The translations under genes and the position numbers were made by a program. A DNA stretch of 64,000 bases, taken from positions 124,001 to 188,000 of the forward strand of contig BTUI01000001.1 of NCBI GenBank assembly GCA_045863195.1. The letters run 5' to 3'. Origin of the DNA: W-Chloroflexi-9 sp045863195 (GTDB taxonomy: Bacteria > Chloroflexota > Dehalococcoidia > UBA2979). Below the pieces are notes generated by a model. The model did not search any database and was not told where the DNA came from. It saw nothing but the letters and a program-made list of their open reading frames with translations. Below are positions 59,174 to 64,000 of the stretch, piece after piece; the first letter of the stretch is position 1, and every line of letters begins with the position of its first letter.

Positions 59174-59389
59174 CTAGGCGGCTCGGCGCGCGACCCGGCG
59201 CAGCACCTCGATCGTGAGTGCGGTGAGTTCACCGCACCATGCCTCCTCGAAGTCCGCGTTCGTCGATGCGTCCAGGATCGATCGCGCGCAGGCAAGGCAG
59301 TAAGACCGCTGCTCACCGTGTGGTGCGTGAACGGCAAAGTCGGATTGCAGTTCGCAGATCCAGCAGCGCATGGCGCAACGATAGGCCAT
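59174..59389 (-). CDS. Small zinc-ribbon-like hypothetical protein
   Basis: 71 residues from ATG 59389 (a second ATG at 59371). MRCWICELQ and YCLACARSILD form a CxxC...CxxC zinc knuckle about 19 residues apart, then an acidic helix (FEEAWCGELTALTIEVLRRVARRAA). No Shine-Dalgarno of note. The paired Cys pattern and helix argue for a real gene, but no family is recognised. Confidence 0.5.
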   Translation of the reverse strand: MAYRCAMRCWICELQSDFAVHAPHGEQRSYCLACARSILDASTNADFEEAWCGELTALTIEVLRRVARRAA

Positions 59390-59574
59390 CGATTCGCGCT
59401 CGGTGTACCGGGAATCCGTCCTCGGTCGTTGCACGTTCAAGCCGATCGGGCGGCGGACGCGCAAAACTGTGCCTCGGCGGCGGACCGCACCCTCGGGCAG
59501 CTGAGGCGGAGAACCGGGTCGCTCCCACCACGGAGCAGCTCCGCAACTGCCGATCGGCCCTCCGAATCGCCCCG

Positions 59575-59979
59575 TTAGCTGGCTACCAGCTCTGCGCAAT
59601 GCGCACAGCGCCGCGCCCCGAGGGGGATGGTGCTGAGGCATTCGGGGCAGTTCTTGATACTGTCATCCGGCACCGCATTACGCGCCGCGCGGGTGCTCAG
59701 GGCGTTCGCGGGCTTCACGACGAAAAAGAACACGGCCGCGGCGATCGCCACGAAGGCGATCAACGAGTTCAAGAATGCCCCGTACCTGAACACCGCGTTG
59801 TTGACCTGGAAGGTCATTGCCGAGAAATCTGGCTCTCCGAAAATCGCGGCGATGAGTGGCGTGAGGAGATTCGCGACGAAGGATGTGATCACCGCGCCAA
59901 ACGCGACGCCGATGACGATGCCTACCGCGAGCTCGACCACGTTTCCGCGCAACAGGAACTGCCGAAATTCCGATCCCAT
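59575..59979 (-). CDS. mscL: Large-conductance mechanosensitive channel with C-terminal zinc ribbon
   Basis: 134 residues from ATG 59979 (AAGGTGG upstream; a GTG lies 6 bases earlier). FRQFLLRGNVVELAVGIVIGVAFGAVITSFVANLLTPLIAAIFGEPDFS is TM1 with the pore-lining GIVIGVAFG pattern. FLNSLIAFVAIAAAVFFFVVKPANAL is TM2. The usual cytoplasmic helix is replaced or followed by CPECLSTIPLGARRCAHCAEL, a CxxC...CxxC ribbon. Pressure-release valve in the cytoplasmic membrane. Confidence 0.95.
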   Translation of the reverse strand: MGSEFRQFLLRGNVVELAVGIVIGVAFGAVITSFVANLLTPLIAAIFGEPDFSAMTFQVNNAVFRYGAFLNSLIAFVAIAAAVFFFVVKPANALSTRAARNAVPDDSIKNCPECLSTIPLGARRCAHCAELVAS

Positions 59980-60218
59980 GTGCACCCACCTTCGGTTCAG
60001 GGCCCGAGGACGGTCGTTGGCGGCCGCCTGCCGGCGAGTCTAGCGGAAGCGGCCCGTCCGGCGGCCATCGACGAGTTCGGTCATCCTGCCCCTCGCGAGC
60101 GTCGGTTGTGCGACCGTGGACTGCGACGCGTCAAATCAGGCGATCGCGGCCGTCTATCCCCGCCGGTCCCGCCCGCTGATGGCGCGGGGTCGCCTGGCAG
60201 ACGAATTTCGGAGGACAG
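59980..60218. other. Gap between mscL and the frameshifted gene
   Basis: 239 bases. The region upstream of mscL probably holds its promoter on the minus strand. On the plus strand GGAGGAC at 60210-60216 is a Shine-Dalgarno for the frameshifted gene. Nothing else seen. Confidence 0.5.
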
Positions 60219-60505
60219 ATGCACATCTTGCGGATCGAGTACTCGGTACCCGATTACGACGGCTGGAAGCGCGCCTTCGACAGTGATCCGCGGACCGGCA
60301 CGGACACGGAGTCCGTCGTTACCAGATACTGCGCTCGGTAGACGACCCGAACTTCGTGCTGATCGACCTGGAGTTTGACTCCCGCGATGAGGCGGAGGGG
60401 CTGCTTGCGACGATGAAGCAGGTCTGGGCCGGCCCCGGGCAAGACGTCATGCAAGGCCCGCAGGCGCGGATCGTTGAGGTGGCAGAACGCATCGAGAGCA
60501 AGTAG
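60219..60505 (+). pseudogene. Frameshifted small dimeric alpha/beta-barrel-like protein
   Basis: ATG 60219 has a good GGAGG upstream and reads MHILRIEYSVPDYDGWKRAFDSDP before a stop at 60339-60341. In the -1 frame the chain continues VRRYQILRSVDDPNFVLIDL and EFDSRDEAEGLLATM to a stop at 60503. Together the halves make one about 95-residue protein resembling small EthD/ABM-type barrels. The frame breaks between about 60290 and 60311. Either a recently broken gene or an error in the sequence. Confidence 0.75.
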
Positions 60506-60541
60506 GGACAGCACGTCGCCTTCGGGGCACGGGTACCTCAT

Positions 60542-60576
60542 CGACCTGCGACCTGCGACCTGCGACCTGCGACCCG
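60542..60576. repeat. Tandem heptamer repeat CGACCTG
   Basis: Four exact copies of CGACCTG and a fifth variant CGACCCG, head to tail, 37 bases after the frameshifted gene. Slippage-type repeat between two gene remnants. Confidence 0.9.
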
Positions 60577-60598
60577 CGGACCGGCGGGGCAGGCCAGG

Positions 60599-60829
60599 TT
60601 GACCACGACCATTGCGTGGGCGAGCAAGGCGCTTTCGCGCGGCGCTCGGGCCGCGGGAACCTCTCGAAGTCGGCTGGTTGGTACGAACGTGCCGGCTGAG
60701 AAGGACGTTCACATTGCGGATGCCATGCCCCACGCGGGACTCGTTGAGTTGGCCGATGTCGGGCATGTCACGTATGCGGAGGCGCCCGAAGCGTTCGCTA
60801 ACTTGATCCGTGAGTGCGTCAGTGGGTGA
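60599..60829 (+). pseudogene. C-terminal remnant of an alpha/beta hydrolase
   Basis: A 76-codon frame. Only its second half is gene-like: VPAEKDVHIADAMPHAGLVELADVGHVTYAEAPEAFANLIRECVSG. This is the end of an alpha/beta hydrolase, with the catalytic His in DVGHVTYAEAPEAF. The preceding 30 residues do not fit and the nucleophile-elbow half is missing, so it is a 5'-deleted fragment. Confidence 0.7.
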
Positions 60830-60918
60830 CTCGCTGGCGAAGCATTGTTACGCGTCAGACCAGATCAAAACGGCGCCGCCGTTCCTGTCGTCCACCCTGC
60901 GTTGAATACCATTTCGAA

Positions 60919-62016
60919 TTAGCTCTCGAACTGCTCGACGAGGGTGTCGAGAGACAATGCAAGCGGCGGCCGCAGCGCCGTCCCTGCAAACGAATCGGCC
61001 AACAATCGGGCCGCCGCTCCGTCGCGTCGGTAATGGCGTCCGCCACTGAGCGCGAACAGCTCAGCGCAGAGCTTGGTCGCCTCAGAAGAAACGTACGTCT
61101 TTGTGCGAAGGACGCGCGCTGCATATTCAGGCCCCGCTGCGGGACGCCAAGCGCCTGCGGTTTCGCTGAGATAGGCGCTGAGCGCTTCACACTTCATGCG
61201 CGCGTCGGCGAGCCGAAGGCGCAGCGCCGGCGACGCAGGGGCCGGCGTGCTCATCAGTTCGAGCAGCCCTGTCGCGCAACCGAGCGGAATGGCAGCAAAG
61301 AGGCAGAAGAAGTAGGAGAGTGGCTGAGCGATCGCGATGAAGTCCGGAAAGCCCCAGATTCCGGACGCGCGAGCGTCCTCGTAGTAGACGCTCTGGCTTT
61401 CCGTGCTCCGCATTCCGAAGCCGTCCCAGTCGCTCGCAACGGTGACCCCTGGCGCGTCCGTCGGGACGAAGAAGAACTCCACGATGCCGGCTCCCGGCAT
61501 GTCTTCCTGGCTGACCTTTGCCGTGGAAAGGAACACGTCCGCATGCGTCCCACCGGAAGCGAGGATCTTCGGCCCGGTCAGCCGCCAGCCGGAGGACGTC
61601 TTCGAAGCGATGGTCTTTGTCGCTGCCAGGGACCCGCCCGCTCCAGCCTCGGAATTACAGGCGGCGTAGTGCTTTCCATCCCGAAAGTCCGCTGCAATGC
61701 TGGCGGCCTGTTTATCCCAGCCGGCCCGGCTTGCCGCGGGGACCACCGGGCTCGAGCCGGCGACGACCCCGGCTATGCCCACGGGCATCGCTGCGATCAG
61801 GGCCGCCGATGGTGAGCGAGACGCAAGTATCTCGATCGCGTTCGTCGCGTCGAGACAGTTCCATCCGCTGCCGCCTTCCAACTCGGGAAAAGGGGCTCGG
61901 ATGAGGCCTGAGTCGAAGAGTTCGCGAACCGTGGCCGCAGGATAGGGCTCGGAATCGGCCCCCTCTCGTTCCGCCGCACGGACGGCTAGCTCACCGACTT
62001 CTTGGATAAGCAGCAT
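60919..62016 (-). CDS. Acyl-CoA dehydrogenase-family flavoprotein
   Basis: 365 residues from ATG 62016 (GGGAGG 6 bases upstream). LFDSGLIRAPFPELEGGSG and CNSEAGAGGSLAATKTIASKTSSGWRLTGPKILASGGTHADVFLSTA match the FAD-binding middle domain. DAPGVTVASDWDGFGMRSTESQSVYYEDAR is the usual GMRSTxS block. The C-terminal helical domain is short and ends LRPPLALSLDTLVEQFES. The typical catalytic Glu loop is not clear, so an oxygenase-type or non-canonical member is possible. No pathway neighbours. Confidence 0.85.
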   Translation of the reverse strand: MLLIQEVGELAVRAAEREGADSEPYPAATVRELFDSGLIRAPFPELEGGSGWNCLDATNAIEILASRSPSAALIAAMPVGIAGVVAGSSPVVPAASRAGWDKQAASIAADFRDGKHYAACNSEAGAGGSLAATKTIASKTSSGWRLTGPKILASGGTHADVFLSTAKVSQEDMPGAGIVEFFFVPTDAPGVTVASDWDGFGMRSTESQSVYYEDARASGIWGFPDFIAIAQPLSYFFCLFAAIPLGCATGLLELMSTPAPASPALRLRLADARMKCEALSAYLSETAGAWRPAAGPEYAARVLRTKTYVSSEATKLCAELFALSGGRHYRRDGAAARLLADSFAGTALRPPLALSLDTLVEQFES

Positions 62017-62208
62017 GCGAACCTCCCTGAATGGAGATGGTGGATAAGCGGCAAAATCCGATGGCCGGCCAGGCGCTCGGGAAGCACCGAGGAAGTACCG
62101 ACAGGCGATCACGGATAGAGGGCCGAACAGAGAACGAGCCTCTGCGTGGCAGGAAAAGGCGGGCGGCCTGATCACGGCGACACCTCGAGGAGCGGAGGGC
62201 CACTAAGC

Positions 62209-62550
62209 CTATACGACCGAGCGCGGCTCGATGTACGAGATCTCGCGAGTCGAGACGGCGACGACGTGGCCATCCGACCATTCGGGGTCGGCCTCGAGAC
62301 ATGAACGGAGGCGGCGATACTGCGTGTCTTGATTCGGACGCTCTGCGTTTCGCCGGTAGGCTTCCTCGCTGTCGAAGAGTACGGTCATCCAGAAGGAGTG
62401 TGGGTCATCGACGCACCGGTAGATCGTCGTGCCGGCCCAGCCCCAATACGCGGCATTCGCTCGGCCGGTAGTCATGATCGCCTCACCCCAGGCCAGGAGG
62501 AGGGCTTCCGTCCCAGGCTTGACCCGCAGTCGTGCCACTGTCCCGAACAT
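62209..62550 (-). CDS. Antibiotic biosynthesis monooxygenase (ABM)-like small protein
   Basis: 113 residues. TVARLRVKPGTEALLLAWGEAI opens a ferredoxin-like dimeric barrel, and TTIYRCVDDPHSFWMTVLFDSEEAYRRNAERPNQDTQYRRLRSCLEADPEWSDGHVVAV completes it. The spacing and the F-S-EEAYRxNAxxPxQ block are ABM-domain features. Function unknown; 192 bases upstream of the flavoprotein gene on the same strand, so the two could be functionally linked. Confidence 0.8.
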   Translation of the reverse strand: MFGTVARLRVKPGTEALLLAWGEAIMTTGRANAAYWGWAGTTIYRCVDDPHSFWMTVLFDSEEAYRRNAERPNQDTQYRRLRSCLEADPEWSDGHVVAVSTREISYIEPRSVV

Positions 62551-62751
62551 GCTCGGCCCCCTTCACCGCATCCATCCGGGGCAGTCTATCGCGACCGTGG
62601 TGGGCGCTGGCGAGGGCCATGGACGAGGAACCAGCAGCCGCTGCGGCCGCACTCGGAACCGTAGCTCCGCTCGTCGGCGTGACCAGCCGCATCGCGGGCA
62701 CCGTCCGTGACGCCATTGTTCCCGAGCCCTGAGTTCTGACAGAACCCGACA

Positions 62752-63432
62752 TCAACGCGTCCTGTGTTCTCCCGGCCACGCCGTGTCCGGTATCGACTGC
62801 TCGAACATGTGGCCCGTCTTGTCCCGCTTCGCAGCGAGGTAGCGGACGTTATGGGGGTTGGCGATTATCTCGAGAGGCACACGCTCGACGACACACAGCT
62901 CAAGCCCGTTCAGGTCCGCGGCGTATAGTGCACCGAACGCGTTGATCTCGCTGATCTTGAGCGGGTTGTTTGTCATCAGGCGCATGTGCCGGACGCCGAG
63001 ATCGACGAGGATCTGTGCGCTGATTCCGTACTCGCGCGCATCCGCGAGGAACCCGAGCGCCTCGTTCGCTTCGTAGGTATCGAGACCCTGATCCTCCTGC
63101 AAACGATAAGCGCGCAGTTTGTTGTGCAGGCCGATCCCGCGTCCCTCCTGATCCATGTACACGAAGACGCCCCGCCCTTCGTCCGCGATGCGCTGGAGCG
63201 CCGCGTCTTTCTGGTCACCGCAGTCGCAGCGCATGGAGTCGAAGACATCCCCTGTGATGCACCGGTCGTGCACACGGACGAGGGTCGGCTCGTCCGATCG
63301 GAGGTCACCCATCACGAACGCGACATGCTCCTTCGAGTCGATGAACGTCCGGTAGCTGATCGCGCGGAACTCACCGAAACGCGTCGGCATCGACGTCTCG
63401 CCGACACGCTCGATCAGAGGCGTCAAGACCAT
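62752..63432 (-). CDS. ribA: GTP cyclohydrolase II
   Basis: 226 residues from ATG 63432 (AGGA just upstream); an ATG at 63471 inside the cofH end would add 13 residues. Converts GTP to the diaminopyrimidine precursor of riboflavin and of FO. TSMPTRFGEFRAISYR opens it. CITGDVFDSMRCDCGDQ holds the three zinc Cys, and VYMDQEGRGIGLHNKLRAY the catalytic Arg-Gly-Ile-Gly loop. LRLMTNNPLKI and VERVPLEI follow. No RibB domain is fused. Adjacent to cofH, so it may feed F420 synthesis. Confidence 0.96.
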   Translation of the reverse strand: MVLTPLIERVGETSMPTRFGEFRAISYRTFIDSKEHVAFVMGDLRSDEPTLVRVHDRCITGDVFDSMRCDCGDQKDAALQRIADEGRGVFVYMDQEGRGIGLHNKLRAYRLQEDQGLDTYEANEALGFLADAREYGISAQILVDLGVRHMRLMTNNPLKISEINAFGALYAADLNGLELCVVERVPLEIIANPHNVRYLAAKRDKTGHMFEQSIPDTAWPGEHRTR

Positions 63433-63463
63433 GCCATCCTGAGGGACGCCAGCGGCGTGAGCG

Positions 63464-64000
63464 CTACCCATCTTTGTCTGTGCCGAACCGCACGAGCTTT
63501 CGCGACGCATTGGAAGCGGGGTCGCGCGCATACCGTTCGGCCATCGGCAGCGCCACAGGACTGAGCACCGCCGCCCTGTACGAAGCCCGCACCCGCTCGT
63601 CGGACACCCCGCCATACGCAGTGCTTCGCTGGGCGGGCACGCGGTCCAGCGAACGGATCAGTCGGTCCATCGCCTCCGGCGGCATCTCTTCCCCGTGCAC
63701 GGCGCCCGCCGCCCGCGTGATGCTCTCGTTCATCAGCGTCCCGCCGAGGTCGTTCGCGCCCGCCGCGAGGCAGGCTTTCACGCCCTCCGGCCCCATCTTG
63801 ACCCACGACACCTGGATGTTCCGGAACTCGGGGTACAGCGCGAGACGCGCCACGGCGTGCATCAGCACGGCCTCGCGGAAGGTCGGGCCACGGCGTGCCC
63901 GACCTTTCAGGTAGACGGGGGCTTCCATGTGGACGAACGGGAGCGGCACGAACTCCGTGAAGCCGCCCGTGCGCGCCTGCAGCTCCTTCAACCGCAGCAG
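63464..64000 (-). CDS. cofH: FO synthase subunit 2 / CofH (5' end outside window)
   Basis: At least 178 residues of the C-terminal half of a radical SAM FO synthase. QARTGGFTEFVPLPFVHMEAPVYLKG-type text (LPFVHMEAPVY) is the CofH hallmark. FRNIQVSWVKMGPEGVKACLAAGANDLGGTLMNESITRAAGAVHGEEM follows, with NQGANDLGGT-like loop and NESITR. Makes FO, the deazaflavin of coenzyme F420. The end overlaps the alternative ribA start. Whether it is a separate CofH or the second half of a fused FbiC cannot be seen. Confidence 0.93.
   Translation of the reverse strand: MLRLKELQARTGGFTEFVPLPFVHMEAPVYLKGRARRGPTFREAVLMHAVARLALYPEFRNIQVSWVKMGPEGVKACLAAGANDLGGTLMNESITRAAGAVHGEEMPPEAMDRLIRSLDRVPAQRSTAYGGVSDERVRASYRAAVLSPVALPMAERYARDPASNASRKLVRFGTDKDG

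Overview
The window is a high-GC bacterial chromosome segment, packed with short-overlap operons. My best guess is a Chloroflexota (Dehalococcoidia-like) genome. The grounds are the gene order alaS / baseplate-J-like membrane protein / ruvX / mltG / aroE / aroC / aroKB, a Tad pilus locus next to an unusual sigma factor, an FO synthase (coenzyme F420) gene, and frequent GTG/TTG starts. This is recalled gene order, not a search result. No rRNA, tRNA or CRISPR array was recognised.

Region 1 (1-19.1 kb) is mostly housekeeping. A 3'-truncated glmU diverges from the operon alaS, J-like protein, ruvX, mltG, aroE, a membrane protein of unknown role, aroC, an aroK-aroB fusion and acyP. A convergent minus-strand block follows: mobB-moeA-PCD-like (molybdenum cofactor), an enoyl-CoA hydratase-family gene, fbp and a class I aldolase (gluconeogenesis). 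Last comes an ECF sigma factor fused to a zinc finger, membrane segments and a 13-residue repeat tail.

Region 2 (19.4-27.2 kb) is a complete-looking Tad/Flp pilus operon: pilin, a long hairpin, TadE, TadG-like, CpaB, CpaE/TadZ, CpaF/TadA, TadB, TadC, a DUF192 gene and a prepilin peptidase. Regions 3-4 (27.2-32.7 kb) hold an acetyltransferase, a redoxin, a secreted protein with a PANTG-like tail, a decayed second redoxin start, and an acyl-CoA dehydrogenase-like / MmgE-PrpD pair.

Region 5 (32.7-41.2 kb) is the metabolic highlight: a four-gene minus-strand operon in the order alpha, beta, gamma, TorD-like chaperone. It encodes a Tat-exported type II DMSO-reductase-family molybdoenzyme. Its alpha and beta subunits resemble the periplasmic nitrite oxidoreductase / nitrate reductase branch. 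A divergent PAS-plus-BTAD regulator and an FmdE-like gene flank it, and the Moco genes of region 1 could supply its cofactor.

Region 6 (41.2-46.4 kb) holds a YozG/DUF2975 pair, a gamma-carbonic anhydrase-like gene, an ArsR-VOC pair with a near-ideal operator-promoter, and metY-metA for methionine. Region 7 (46.4-58.8 kb) is an accessory island: a gene-poor, repeat-containing left edge, then SNF2 helicase - Mod methyltransferase - Res helicase/nuclease (type III-like), facing a large serine recombinase. An 18-bp sequence is shared by the left edge and the recombinase 3' end. Region 8 (58.8-64 kb) is a sparse zone with gene remnants, mscL, an acyl-CoA dehydrogenase-like gene, a monooxygenase-like gene, and ribA next to cofH (riboflavin/F420).
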